Shown here: positions 38,666 to 47,445 of the stretch, piece after piece
Numbering within the stretch: position 1 is the stretch's first letter
Layout: every line of letters starts with the position of its first letter
Assembly: GCA_963745915.1 (NCBI GenBank)
Contig: CAVUZA010000002.1
Coordinates: 1,364,001 to 1,428,000 of the forward strand
Source of the DNA: VRUE01 sp963745915
GTDB lineage: Bacteria > Actinomycetota > Thermoleophilia > Solirubrobacterales > 70-9
DNA length: 64,000 bases
Reading direction: 5' to 3'
Program-made: the position numbers and the translations under genes
Notes under the pieces: generated by a model
What the model was told of the DNA's origin: nothing
Seen by the model: only the letters and a program-made list of their open reading frames with translations
The model's database searches: none

Positions 38666-39361
38666 GTGGCCGAGGCAGCCTGGACCGCGGTCGACGAGTA
38701 CGTCTCGTCCCTGCTGGCGCCTGACGACGAGGCGCTTCTCGCCGCCCTGCGCGAGAGCGAGGCGGCGGGTCTGCCGGCGATCCAGGTCTCGCCCCCGCAG
38801 GGGATGCTGCTGCGGCTCCTGGCGCGCTCGATCGGCGCCCGCACGATCCTCGAGTTCGGCACGCTCGGCGCCTACAGCACGATCTGGCTGGCGCGGGCGC
38901 TGCCCGAGGGCGGGCGCTTGATCACGCTCGAGGCCGAGGCGCGCAACGCCGAGACCGCCGCCGCCAACATCGCCCGCGCCGGACTCGGCGACCGCGTCGA
39001 ACTGCGGGTCGGCGCCGCCCTCGACCTGCTCCCCGCGCTCGAGGCCGAGAACGCCGGGCCCTTCGACCTCGTCTTCATCGACGCCGACAAGGTTCACACG
39101 CCCGACTACTTCGCCTGGGCGCTGGATCGAACCCGGCCAGGCGGCCTGATCGTCAGCGACAACGTCGTCCGCTCGGGCGAGCTCGCCAACCCCAATAGCG
39201 ACGACCCCACCATCCCCGCCCAGCGCCTCCTGCACGAGCTGATCGCCGCCGACCCCCGGGTCGAGGCCACCACGATCCAGACCGTGGGCGCCAAGGGCTA
39301 CGACGGCCTCAACATCGCGCTGGTCGGCGAGCCCGCACGCGGCGAGTCCCAGCCTCGGTAG
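38666..39361 (+). CDS. Class I SAM-dependent O-methyltransferase
   Basis: This 231-residue enzyme is of the catechol/caffeoyl-CoA O-methyltransferase group (Methyltransf_3). Motif I reads ARTILEFGTLGAYSTIWLA, and the metal-binding segment DLVFIDADKVHTPDYFAW precedes LIVSDNVVRSGEL, where Asp residues bind divalent metal. The start is GTG 38666. The acceptor substrate is unknown. Confidence 0.92.
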   Translation: MAEAAWTAVDEYVSSLLAPDDEALLAALRESEAAGLPAIQVSPPQGMLLRLLARSIGARTILEFGTLGAYSTIWLARALPEGGRLITLEAEARNAETAAANIARAGLGDRVELRVGAALDLLPALEAENAGPFDLVFIDADKVHTPDYFAWALDRTRPGGLIVSDNVVRSGELANPNSDDPTIPAQRLLHELIAADPRVEATTIQTVGAKGYDGLNIALVGEPARGESQPR

Positions 39362-39479
39362 ACACCGCGGATCGGTCGCCGGTCGGGCGCAAGCGCCCCG
39401 CCGTGGGTCCCTACCCAGGTCCTCACTCGCCGGAGGTTCGGGTAGGCACGCGCTAGCCGGCAGAAACGTAGTTCTCCAG

Positions 39480-39644
39480 TTAAGCGGGGTGTCCAAGCGC
39501 GAAGGGGATGCCCTCCTCAGCGAGCATTACGACCTTGGCATAGGTGTCACCAGCGGCGAACCAGCCCACCACGTCGGGGGACTCGGACCACCAGCAGTTG
39601 CCCTCCCGGTGGTGAAGAACTCGGACGGGCTCGGCCACGGTCAA
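39480..39644 (-). CDS. Small HicB-like antitoxin
   Basis: A 52-54-residue protein is readable on the minus strand: VLHHREGNCWWSESPDVVGWFAAGDTYAKVVMLAEEGIPFALGHPA. That is the core of the HicB/UPF0150 fold, which acts as antitoxin to HicA mRNA interferases. Translation can begin at TTG 39644, overlapping the stop of the upstream gene as TTGA, or at GTG 39638. No HicA-type toxin is next to it; the coupled upstream gene is of unknown family. Confidence 0.6.
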   Translation of the reverse strand: MTVAEPVRVLHHREGNCWWSESPDVVGWFAAGDTYAKVVMLAEEGIPFALGHPA

Positions 39645-40045
39645 GCAGCGGGGGGAGTCGGTCGCTTCAGGGCGTGGCGGCTGATATCGACCCGTACGGC
39701 GGGAATGTCTGGGGCAGGCGGGGCGTCCTTGTGGCGATAGGAAACCTCGACCGTGATCCGCCGTAGAAGCTCGTTGCGAAGGCGGGCGAGGCGACCTGTA
39801 TGGACTGGCTCGATCAGCATGTCGAAATCCTCCGTTCCGACGATGACGGCCGGTCGCTCTTCGTGCAGGTAGCGCAAGAGAATCCGATCCGTCTGGGGCG
39901 TGTCCTGCCAGGGGACGAAGGCGGCTCCACGCGGGTAGCCGGGATCGACATCGCTCGTGGCGGAGTCGATGAAGGCCGACAGTGCGGCTTTCTCAGCGGG
40001 CGTTGTCATCCCGAGCCGGAGCACGCTTTCACGAATCTTTCCCAT
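39641..40045 (-). CDS. Unknown protein coupled to HicB-like gene
   Basis: The 134-residue protein begins MGKIRESVLRLGMTTPAEKAALSAF and has the segment AVIVGTEDFDMLIEPVHTGRLARLRNELLRR. I do not recognise the family. Translational coupling to the HicB-like gene, lower GC than the flanks and location in a decayed patch near tRNA-Ser suggest a toxin-antitoxin or other accessory function, but no active-site motif supports this. Confidence 0.5.
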   Translation of the reverse strand: MGKIRESVLRLGMTTPAEKAALSAFIDSATSDVDPGYPRGAAFVPWQDTPQTDRILLRYLHEERPAVIVGTEDFDMLIEPVHTGRLARLRNELLRRITVEVSYRHKDAPPAPDIPAVRVDISRHALKRPTPPAA

Positions 40046-40373
40046 GGCCGCAACTTATCCGCTGCGCCGGGGGTCAGGAAGTTGGCACCCGCGCCCTGGA
40101 CGATCATCGTCGGAAGCCGGGCGAGCGTCCCAGCAACCCCCTGGTGACGTTGGAGGCCGGGAGCTTGACCGCGTTCTCGGGGCGCGAGTGCGGCCATGAC
40201 GACTTCCTCCGCGACATGCCCGTCCATACTGCAGCAGCGCTTGATGCCGCCCGCGCCACCGTCGTGCCACCGAGGCAACCGGATTCGGCCGGACGACGCC
40301 GGATCAGGAGGCGGTCTTGCTGGCCTAGGCAAACGGCTCTGACAAGTCGATTGCGGGGCGATCAGCGGAGATC
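40046..40373. other. Intergenic stretch without a convincing gene
   Basis: About 330 bases between two unknown genes. Reading frames on both strands exist, but none shows a family pattern or ribosome binding site. It is lower in GC than the flanks and ends at the first copy of a repeated gene tail (40374-40442), so it probably holds decayed accessory DNA. Confidence 0.5.
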
Positions 40374-40442
40374 GTGAGACGGTATTCGAACCCCGAGGTC
40401 CAGGAACGACTCAATCGGCTCAATCTACCGCGCGGGCACTGA
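40374..40442 (+). repeat. Degenerate gene tail, copy 1
   Basis: The sequence reads RRYSNPEVQERLNRLNLPRGH followed by TGA. It is related at DNA and protein level to 41032-41096, suggesting two decayed copies of the end of one gene. A two-base difference beside the TATTCG segment puts copy 1 out of the ETVF frame. Confidence 0.5.
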
Positions 40443-40947
40443 GGCCGGAGTTCACATGCGGCAGAAGCGTCGGCGCTTCGCCCTTGTGAGCGCGGAGATC
40501 GGCAAGCAGTTCCGCAGCGTCAATCTGAGTGCCAATCAACGCCTCGGACTCCGGTCGTGCCCAGGACGATTCACGTGCGCGGTAGACCTCCACCGTGTCG
40601 CCACCGCCCTCGACCAGACGCCGGCACAAACCGCGGAGGTAGATGCGATTGAACTCTCCCTCTCCCAGCACAGAGGGTGCGTTGGAGGGAACCTTGGCTT
40701 CGGATGGACCCGACTTCAACTGTCGAATCTCGGTTGCGTTGAAGTAGTTCCCGCTGGACAGATCCCGGATCAGATTCTCGTCCGTGCCGTGCTCAGCTGC
40801 GTCTCGAAGGAATCTCGGGAAGGCATCCCTGCCTGCCTCGTTGAGTCGAGGGCTCAGATACAGACTGCCGTCAGCAAGGTCGGAGTCGATCTCACGAACC
40901 ATGTACGGACGCAAATCGTCGGTAAGAGATTGAAGATCGAGTGCCAT
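40420..40947 (-). CDS. Unknown accessory protein
   Basis: The 175-residue protein opens MALDLQSLTDDLRPYMVREID, with FNRIYLRGLCRRLVEGGGDTVEVYRARESS in the middle. No known family is recognised. GC and codon use are lower than in neighbouring housekeeping genes. The last 20 bases overlap the degenerate tail on the other strand. Acquired origin is likely. Confidence 0.5.
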   Translation of the reverse strand: MALDLQSLTDDLRPYMVREIDSDLADGSLYLSPRLNEAGRDAFPRFLRDAAEHGTDENLIRDLSSGNYFNATEIRQLKSGPSEAKVPSNAPSVLGEGEFNRIYLRGLCRRLVEGGGDTVEVYRARESSWARPESEALIGTQIDAAELLADLRAHKGEAPTLLPHVNSGLSARAVD

Positions 40948-41031
40948 GTGACCATTCTACTCCCGAGGGGCCGCACTCAAAAGTGCTTGAGACTTCGCAT
41001 AGTCAACATTCTCCCTGCAATTTGCGGACTG

Positions 41032-41096
41032 ATGAAACGGTATTCGCGAACCCCGACGTTAAGAAGCGTCTGACTCAACTTGGCCTCGATCCTTAA
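41032..41096 (+). repeat. Degenerate gene tail, copy 2
   Basis: In one frame it reads ETVFANPDVKKRLTQLGLDP followed by TAA, a natural-looking protein C-terminus without its gene. It aligns with copy 1 at 40374-40442. The upstream sequence has no matching open frame. Confidence 0.5.
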
Positions 41097-41112
41097 GGCC
41101 AAGGCGCCGAGA

Positions 41113-41673
41113 TCAGCCGCCGATCGGCGGCGGCTCGGCTGACGCCGTAAGAGCGTTGTGGAGAAGGTATCCAAGGTAGGCGCCGCAGGCGATTCCGGCC
41201 AGCCAGAGTGGAAGCCCATAGAGAAGCGCGTACGCGAAGGCGATGAAGACGGTGATTCCCACCACCACCGCCAAGCCCGCAGCTCGCGGGTTGTGGGAGA
41301 TCACTCTCCCCCCTTGGACGACCGCCACCTCCGAAGAACTGTGAGCGGCGACATAGTAGATGGGGTCATCCGCCCTCTCTGCGCTTACCTCGAAGTATGG
41401 CGTCGTAACGAGCGCAAACGCTGCCCCCACGGCCAGGATGGCCGCCGAGGTGCCCAGCTTTACCTTTTCGGATTCATCCCAGGCGAGCCACAACCACGCG
41501 ATGGCGGCGATTGACAAACTCCAAGGAAGCGTCGCGAAGAAGATGTCGTCGAACTCGAGAGAGACTGAGCCACCCACCAAGCCTCCGGGGATGACTAGAC
41601 CGCAAGCTGGGGGGATCAATGCAATCCCGGTACCTAGAAGTGCCTTCTGTGGGCCGGTCAGGGTCTTGAACAC
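41113..41673 (-). CDS. Four-span membrane protein of unknown function
   Basis: The 186-residue protein has hydrophobic segments near 10-30, 45-65, 75-92 and 130-170 with a short outer segment between the third and fourth. No catalytic motif is seen. Composition is less GC-rich than the core genome. It is the last gene before tRNA-Ser(UGA) and probably belongs to the accessory patch. Confidence 0.55.
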   Translation of the reverse strand: MFKTLTGPQKALLGTGIALIPPACGLVIPGGLVGGSVSLEFDDIFFATLPWSLSIAAIAWLWLAWDESEKVKLGTSAAILAVGAAFALVTTPYFEVSAERADDPIYYVAAHSSSEVAVVQGGRVISHNPRAAGLAVVVGITVFIAFAYALLYGLPLWLAGIACGAYLGYLLHNALTASAEPPPIGG

Positions 41674-41826
41674 TTAGAAAAGCTTATCCCAGCGCACGGG
41701 CCAGAACACGCTACTCGCGAACATCGTGGTCGAGGCCACGGCTCTCCACGCGTGTCCGCAGGTAGCGCTCCGACGATGGCAGGGCCCGGATGAAAGTTCG
41801 AATAGGGGACTCAACCAGGCAAAAAG

Positions 41827-41914
41827 CGGAGGGGGAGGGATTCGAACCCCCGAGACGCCAGAGGCGCCTGCCGGTTTTCAAGACCGGTGCATTCAACCGC
41901 TCTGCCACCCCTCC
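41827..41914 (-). tRNA. tRNA-Ser(UGA)
   Basis: On the minus strand the acceptor GGAGGGG pairs with CCCCTCC, followed by discriminator G. The anticodon loop CTTGAAA gives UGA, and a long variable arm typical of serine tRNAs separates it from the T arm with GGTTCGAATC. Length is 88 bases; the CCA is not encoded. Confidence 0.97.
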
Positions 41915-42006
41915 GGGGAGTAGGTCTAAGCTCGATGCTAGACGGAGTGGAGCAAAACTGGGATCGCTCTGGCGGTTTGTATCAATAGATGATTGTATTG
42001 TCTGCA

Positions 42007-43164
42007 ATGCGTCGCCTGCTCATACTCGCCTCGGCGATGATCTTCTTCGACGTCGCCTTCTTCTCGGCCATCGCGCCGCTGCTCCCCGACTACGTCGCCG
42101 AACTGGGGCTGAGCAAGGCGCAGGCGGGCGTGCTCTCGGCGGCCTACGCGGCGGGCACCCTGGTCTTCGCCCTGCCGGCCGGGCTGCTCGCCACCCGCTT
42201 CGGCCCGCGCCGCACGGTGATCTGGGGCCTGATGCTGCTCGGCTGCGCCAGCGTCGTGTTCGGCTTCGCCGAGGACTTCCTGCTGCTCGACGCCGCCCGC
42301 TTCTGCCAGGGCGCCGCCGGGGCGATGATCTGGTCGGGGGCGCTGAGCTGGCTGATCGCGGAGGCGCCGTCCGAGCGGCGCGGGGCGGTGATCGGCACCG
42401 CGCTCGGCACCGCGGTCGCCGGCGCTCTGCTCGGCCCGGCGCTCGGCGCCCTGGCGGCCTCCGTCGGGACCGAGATCGTCTTCAGCGCCGTGCTCGGCGT
42501 CGCTGCGATCCTGGCGCTCGCCGCCTCGCGCCTGCCGCAGCCCGACCCGCCCGAGCGCCAGGACCTGCGCGAGGTGGTCGAGACCATCCTCAGCCGGCCG
42601 ATCGTGATCGCCACCGCCTTCGTCGCCATCCCCACGGTGATGTTCGGCGCGATCGAGGTGCTGGCCCCGCTGCAGATCGCCGACCTCGGCGGCGGCCACG
42701 TGCTGATCGCCGGCGGCTTCATCGTCGGAGCGGCCCTGGAGGCGGTCCTGGCCCCGGCGGCCGGTCGCTACTCGGACCGCGCCGGGCGTCGCCTGCCGTT
42801 CATGGTCGGGCTGACGATCTGCGCGGTGGCGATGGCGACGGTGGCGATCGGCAGCACGCTCGGGGTGGTGATGGCCGGGCTGATGCTGACCTCGCTGGGC
42901 GGCGGGATCTGCTTCACGCCGGCGCTGACGATGCTCTCCGAGGCGGCCGAGACGAGCGGGCTGCACCAGGGGTTCGCGGCCGGGCTCTCGAACCTGGCAT
43001 GGGCGGCGGGGCAGGTCGTCGGCGGCCTGGCCGGCGGTGCCGCGGCGAGCGTCGCCGGCAACGCGGCGCCGAGCCTGGCGATCATCGTCCTGCTGCTCGG
43101 CACGGTCGCCTACGCCTCGCAGGCGCTGGCGGCGGCGCCGGCGGTCCGCGCCGCCGAGGGCTGA
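42007..43164 (+). CDS. Major facilitator superfamily transporter
   Basis: This 385-residue, twelve-span transporter is of the drug/sugar-exporter type. The motif-A-like loop LLATRFGPRRTVIWGLML follows the second span, and GRYSDRAGRRLPFMVGL is its counterpart in the second half. The start MRRLLILASAMIFF at 42007 is preferred to ATG 41989. It precedes the lactone oxidase by 20 bases, so they may share a transcript. Substrate unknown. Confidence 0.9.
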   Translation: MRRLLILASAMIFFDVAFFSAIAPLLPDYVAELGLSKAQAGVLSAAYAAGTLVFALPAGLLATRFGPRRTVIWGLMLLGCASVVFGFAEDFLLLDAARFCQGAAGAMIWSGALSWLIAEAPSERRGAVIGTALGTAVAGALLGPALGALAASVGTEIVFSAVLGVAAILALAASRLPQPDPPERQDLREVVETILSRPIVIATAFVAIPTVMFGAIEVLAPLQIADLGGGHVLIAGGFIVGAALEAVLAPAAGRYSDRAGRRLPFMVGLTICAVAMATVAIGSTLGVVMAGLMLTSLGGGICFTPALTMLSEAAETSGLHQGFAAGLSNLAWAAGQVVGGLAGGAAASVAGNAAPSLAIIVLLLGTVAYASQALAAAPAVRAAEG

Positions 43165-43184
43165 GCGGGCTAGGCTCACCCTCG

Positions 43185-44499
43185 ATGGCGGCGGCGAGCG
43201 GCGGGCGACTCTGGCGCAACTGGGCGGGGGACCAGTCCTGCGCCCCGTACGAGGTGGTGCGCCCAGCCGGTCGCGAGCAGCTCGCCGAGGCCGTCGCCGC
43301 GGCGGCAGCGGCGGGGCGCAAGGTCGGCGTCGCCGGCAGCGGCCACTCGTTCACCGAGGCGGCGCTGACCGAGGGCATGATGGTCGACGTCGGCGCGCTC
43401 AGCGGCGTCCTCGACGCCGACCGCGAGTCGGGCCTGGTGCGGGTCGGCGGCGGCACCGTGCTGGCCGAGCTCAACCAGGCCCTGGCCGGGCTCGGGCTGG
43501 CGATGGAGAACCTCGGCGACATCGACCGCCAGACGGTCGCCGGCGCGATCTCGACCGGCACCCACGGCACCGGCGCCCGGCTGGGCAACATCTCCACCCA
43601 GGTCGAGGCGGTCGAGCTGGTCCTCGCCGACGGCTCGGTGCGCGAGCTGAGCGCCGACGGGGAGCCGCAGACTGCTGCGCGCGGCGCGGATCGGGATCGG
43701 CGCCCTCGGCGCGATCTCGGCGCTGACCCTGCGCTGCGTGCCGGCCTTCAACCTGCGCCGGGTCGACTCGCCGCGGCCGCGCGAGGCGGTGCTCGACGCC
43801 TTCGAGCAGAGCGCCGAGGCCAACGACCACTTCGAGCTCTTCACCTTCCCCTACGCCGACTCGGCCCTGGTGCTGGAGCGCAACCGCAGCGAGGGCGCGG
43901 CCCGGCCGCGCGGCCGGGCGGCCGCCTACCTCAACGACATCGTGCTCGAGAACTGGGCGCTGGAGGCGATCTCCGCCGCCGGCAAGGCGCTGCCGCGGGC
44001 GATCCCGTCGCTCTCGCGGCTGGCGGCCTGGCTCGCCTCCGGCGGCGAGACGACCGACCGCAGCGATCGCGTCTTCGCCAGCGAGCGCCGGGTGCGCTTC
44101 ACCGAGATGGAGTACGGCGTGCCGCGCGAGCACGGGCCCGAGGCGGCGCGACGGGTGATCGAGTGGGTGCGCGCCAACCGCTACCCGGTCTTCTTCCCGA
44201 TCGAGATGCGGGTGACGGCCGGCGACGACGCCCTGCTCAGCCCCGCCCACGAGCGCGACACCGCCTACATCGCCGTCCACCAGTACCGCGGCATGGAGTG
44301 GCGCCCCTACTTCGAGGCGGTGGAGGAGATCATGGACTCCTACGGCGGCCGCCCGCACTGGGGCAAGCGCCACTTCCAGACCGCCGCGACCCTGGCCGCT
44401 CGCTACCCGCGCTGGGCCGAGTTCCAGGCCGCCCGCGACGAGCTCGACCCCGGCCGCGTCTTCAGCAACGAGTACGCGGCGCGCGTGCTCGGACCGTAA
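43185..44499 (+). pseudogene. FAD-linked sugar-1,4-lactone oxidase, frameshifted
   Basis: This VAO-family flavoprotein is like D-arabinono-/L-gulono-lactone oxidases. The FAD domain has VGVAGSGHSFTEAALTEG and GAISTGTHGTGARLGNIS; the C-terminal half has YPVFFPIEMRV and the active-site motif GGRPHWGKRH. The halves are in different frames because of one extra A in CAGACTG at 43668-43674; removing it gives PQLLRAARIGIGALGAI, as expected. The total length is one base over a multiple of three. It is convergent with an aldolase-like PLP gene, a pairing also seen in other actinobacteria. Confidence 0.85.
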
Positions 44500-44516
44500 A
44501 CGGGTCCCAACGCCCG

Positions 44517-44563
44517 GGGTGCAACGCGTTTGGGGTCAAATAGAGCCGAAACGCGTTGCACCC
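44517..44563. repeat. Perfect 15-bp hairpin between convergent genes
   Basis: GGGTGCAACGCGTTT (44517-44531) and AAACGCGTTGCACCC (44549-44563) are perfect arms around a 17-base loop. It lies between the ends of the lactone oxidase and aldolase-like genes. There is no T-tract. Confidence 0.85.
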
Positions 44564-44588
44564 TGGGTGGGGTGCGGCCCCGGGTGGG

Positions 44589-45791
44589 TCAGAGGAACGT
44601 TTGGCCCTCGCCGCGGTAGGTCGGGACGACGTCGACGATCTCGTCGCCCTCGACCAGGTGCAGGGCGGCGAAGCGCTCGCAGAGCTCGCCGGCCTTGGCG
44701 TGGCGCATGAAGACGCGATCGCCGATCGCCAGCTGCGCCGCCGCCGGGCCGCTGAGCGGCGTCTGCACCTCGCCGGCGCCCTCCTCGGCGTCGAGCGCGA
44801 GGCCGGCCGGCAGCCAGGGGACGGGAAGGCGCGCGGCGTCGCCGGCCCCCGAGGCCAGGTAGCCGCCGCCGAGCGCGGTGGCCACGCCGGCCGCCGGCTT
44901 GCGCACCACCGGCAGGGCGAAGCCGGCGGCGGGAGTGAGGCTGAAGCGCGAGTAGTGGTCGAAGAGCGCCGGCGCGTAGAAGCCCGAGCCCGCGGTCACC
45001 TCGGTCACCGCCTCCTCGGCCGCGGTCAGCTCGAGGCTGCCGGTGCCGCCGCCGTTGACGATCGCCAGCGGCGCGACCTCGCGCACGGCGGCGACGACCG
45101 CGGCGCGGCGCGCCGCCAGCTCGGCCGCGGAGCGGCGCTGCATCCAGCGGATCGCGGCGCCGCGCAGGCGGCGTCCCGGCGGCCGGTCGCCGACGCCGGC
45201 GATCTGCCCCTCGTAGGCCATCAGCGCCGCCAGCTCGACCTGGGGGCGGCGCACGATCTCGGCCGCCAGCGCCGCCGCCTGCTCGGCGGTGCGCACGGGC
45301 GAGCGCTTCGGCCCGACCACGAGCCGGCCCCCCAGCGCCCGCCAGCCGGCGTCGAGGTCGATGCAGACCCGCACCGGGGCGGCGTCGGCGCCGAGCACCG
45401 ACTCGATCGCGTCGAGGTGCTCGGCGCAGTCGACCATCACGATCGGCGCCCCCTCGGGGCTCGCCGCCGAGCGCAGCGCCAGCTCGCCCAGCGCCTCGCG
45501 GTCCACCGTCGGGTAGGCGAGCAGCAGATCCTCGAAGCCGGCCTCGGCCAGCCACAGCGTCTCGGGCAGGGTGAAGGTCATCAGCCCGGCAAAGCGCGCG
45601 TCGCGGGCGAGGATCCGCTCCAGCAGCGCCCGGCAGCGGACCGACTTGCTCGCCACCCGCACCGGCTTGCCGCCCGCCCGCGCCAGCATCGCCGCCGCGT
45701 TCGCCCACATCGCGTCGAGGTCGACGAAGGCAAACGGCGCCTCGACCTCGGCGAAGATCGCCTCGAGCTCAGCGTGCGAGCGGCCGGACAC
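44589..45791 (-). CDS. PLP-dependent amino acid deaminase/aldolase (alanine racemase fold)
   Basis: This 400-residue fold-type III PLP enzyme resembles D-threonine aldolase / D-serine dehydratase-like proteins. The N-terminal barrel has FAFVDLDAMWANAAAML and the PLP lysine segment VASKSVRCRALLERIL. A C-terminal beta domain includes IGDRVFMRHAKAGELCERF, with a His/Cys pair typical of the DSD1-like metal site. It is convergent with the lactone oxidase gene. Exact substrate unknown. Confidence 0.88.
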   Translation of the reverse strand: MSGRSHAELEAIFAEVEAPFAFVDLDAMWANAAAMLARAGGKPVRVASKSVRCRALLERILARDARFAGLMTFTLPETLWLAEAGFEDLLLAYPTVDREALGELALRSAASPEGAPIVMVDCAEHLDAIESVLGADAAPVRVCIDLDAGWRALGGRLVVGPKRSPVRTAEQAAALAAEIVRRPQVELAALMAYEGQIAGVGDRPPGRRLRGAAIRWMQRRSAAELAARRAAVVAAVREVAPLAIVNGGGTGSLELTAAEEAVTEVTAGSGFYAPALFDHYSRFSLTPAAGFALPVVRKPAAGVATALGGGYLASGAGDAARLPVPWLPAGLALDAEEGAGEVQTPLSGPAAAQLAIGDRVFMRHAKAGELCERFAALHLVEGDEIVDVVPTYRGEGQTFL

Positions 45792-45822
45792 GCCACGAGA
45801 CTAACCGCCGCGTACCCGGGAA

Positions 45823-45911
45823 CGGAGAGGGAGGGATTCGAACCCTCGAGAGAGCTTGCGCCCCCTACTCGCTTAGCAGGCGAGTGCCTTCAGCCACTCG
45901 GCCACCTCTCC
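45823..45911 (-). tRNA. tRNA-Ser(GCU)
   Basis: The acceptor GGAGAGG pairs with CCTCTCC, followed by discriminator G. The anticodon loop CTGCTAA gives GCU, and the variable arm is long. Length is 89 bases on the minus strand; the CCA is not encoded. Confidence 0.97.
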
Positions 45912-45937
45912 GGGCGTTCGGCCCCGATTGTAGGGCT

Positions 45938-47368
45938 CTACGCCCGGCGGGCGCGGAGCACGACGCGGCCGCCGCGGGCGGGGATCATGGTGACGTTGCG
46001 GTGCAGGGCGCGCTCGGGCTCGGGCTCGGCGGCCTCGAGGTCGAGGCGGCGGGCGGTGGCCTCGAGCACGACGCGCATCTCGGCCATCGCCAGGGCCGCG
46101 CCGAGGCAGCGGCGGATGCCGCCGCCGAAGGGGATCCACTCATACGTGCCGGGCTTGCGGTCCCCGAGCCAGCGCTCGGGGCGGAACTCGAAGGGCTCGG
46201 GGTAGAGGTCCTCGCGATGGTGGACGAGGAGGATGCTCATCCCGATCGGGGTGTCGGCGCCGACGCCGTAGGGGCCGAGCTGCCAGGGGACCGTCACCCG
46301 GCGGCCGATGAAGGGGACCACCGGGCGGGCGCGCATGCTCTCGACGATCGTCGCCTCGACCCGCTCCTCGGCGCCCTCGCCGCTGCGCGCCGCCTCGCGC
46401 AGCGCCTCGTGGGCGGCCGGGTTGCGGACCAGCCGCTCCCAGGCCCAGGCGAGCGAGTTGGCGGTCGTCTCGTGGCCGGCGAGGACCAGGGTGAGCAGCT
46501 CGTCGCGCACTTCTTTGTCGTTCAGCGCCTCGCCCTCCTCGGTGCGCGCCTGCAGCAGCAGCGAGAGGATGTCGTGGCGCTCGGCGAGGTGGTCGTCGCG
46601 GCGGCGGGCCTCGATCACCGCGTAGGTCGGCCGGTCGAGCAGGTTGACGCCGAGCTTGGTCAGGCCGACCGCGTCTTCGCGGGTCAGGTTCATCAGCTCG
46701 CCGACCTGGGCCAGGGGCGAGGTCGAGGCGGCGACCAGGTGCTTGACCGTGGCGCGCATGCGGTTCTCCGGGGTGCCGCGCCGCGGCCGGCCCTCGATGC
46801 CGAAGATGCCGGCCATGATCACGTCGAGGGTGATCGCCTGCATGCGCGGGGCGAGGGCGAAGGGGCGGTCGAGCGGCCAGCTGTCGATCTCGCGTTCGGC
46901 GGCGGCGGCGATCATCGCCGTGTAGCGCTCGATCGCCTCGCCGTGGAAGGGCGGCAGCAGCAGCTTGCGCTGGCGCATGTGGCGGGGGCCGACCGCGGTC
47001 AGCACCGAGCCGGTGCCGAGGATCGGCCGCAGCGGCGACTCGCCGGTCAGCGAGGGCGCCTGCTCGGGCTTGGCGGTGAACAGCGAGCGCACGTGGTCGG
47101 GATGGCAGGTGACGACCGGCCCGCCCGGCATCGAGGTGCGCATGCGGAAGACGTCGCCGAGGCGGCGGCGGGCGCCGAAGACGTACTCGATCTGGCGCTG
47201 GTTGAAGCGCAGCATCTGCGCCGCGCGGGGCAGGGGGACGACCGGCGGCCTGGGCAGCGCTGCGGCGTCCTCGGCCGGGACCGGCCCGGCGGGGGAGGGT
47301 GGCGCCTCGCCGAGCAGGTCCGCCGCGGGCGGCGCGGCGGTCTCGACGGGCTCGGCGACGGTGCTCAC
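45938..47368 (-). CDS. Cytochrome P450
   Basis: This haem monooxygenase of about 476 residues has the I-helix motif LVLAGHETTANSLAW, the K-helix ESMR, the PERW region (FRPERWLGD) and the haem-binding FGGGIRRCLGAALA with the proximal Cys. It is soluble, with a Pro/Ala-rich N-terminus. GTG 47368 is preferred; an ATG at 47428 would add 20 residues. No dedicated redox partner gene is adjacent. Substrate unknown. Confidence 0.94.
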   Translation of the reverse strand: MSTVAEPVETAAPPAADLLGEAPPSPAGPVPAEDAAALPRPPVVPLPRAAQMLRFNQRQIEYVFGARRRLGDVFRMRTSMPGGPVVTCHPDHVRSLFTAKPEQAPSLTGESPLRPILGTGSVLTAVGPRHMRQRKLLLPPFHGEAIERYTAMIAAAAEREIDSWPLDRPFALAPRMQAITLDVIMAGIFGIEGRPRRGTPENRMRATVKHLVAASTSPLAQVGELMNLTREDAVGLTKLGVNLLDRPTYAVIEARRRDDHLAERHDILSLLLQARTEEGEALNDKEVRDELLTLVLAGHETTANSLAWAWERLVRNPAAHEALREAARSGEGAEERVEATIVESMRARPVVPFIGRRVTVPWQLGPYGVGADTPIGMSILLVHHREDLYPEPFEFRPERWLGDRKPGTYEWIPFGGGIRRCLGAALAMAEMRVVLEATARRLDLEAAEPEPERALHRNVTMIPARGGRVVLRARRA

Positions 47369-47445
47369 AGGCGGATTGTGACACAGATCGATGTCATGGT
47401 TGGCGAGTTGCGGGCTGGCGCAGCCCACTCTCTACAGTCATACGC

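Noticed and set aside
40006..40332. Minus-strand 108-codon frame in the accessory patch
   Set aside because: It overlaps the better-supported gene ending at 40045, has no ribosome binding site and reads as low-complexity sequence.
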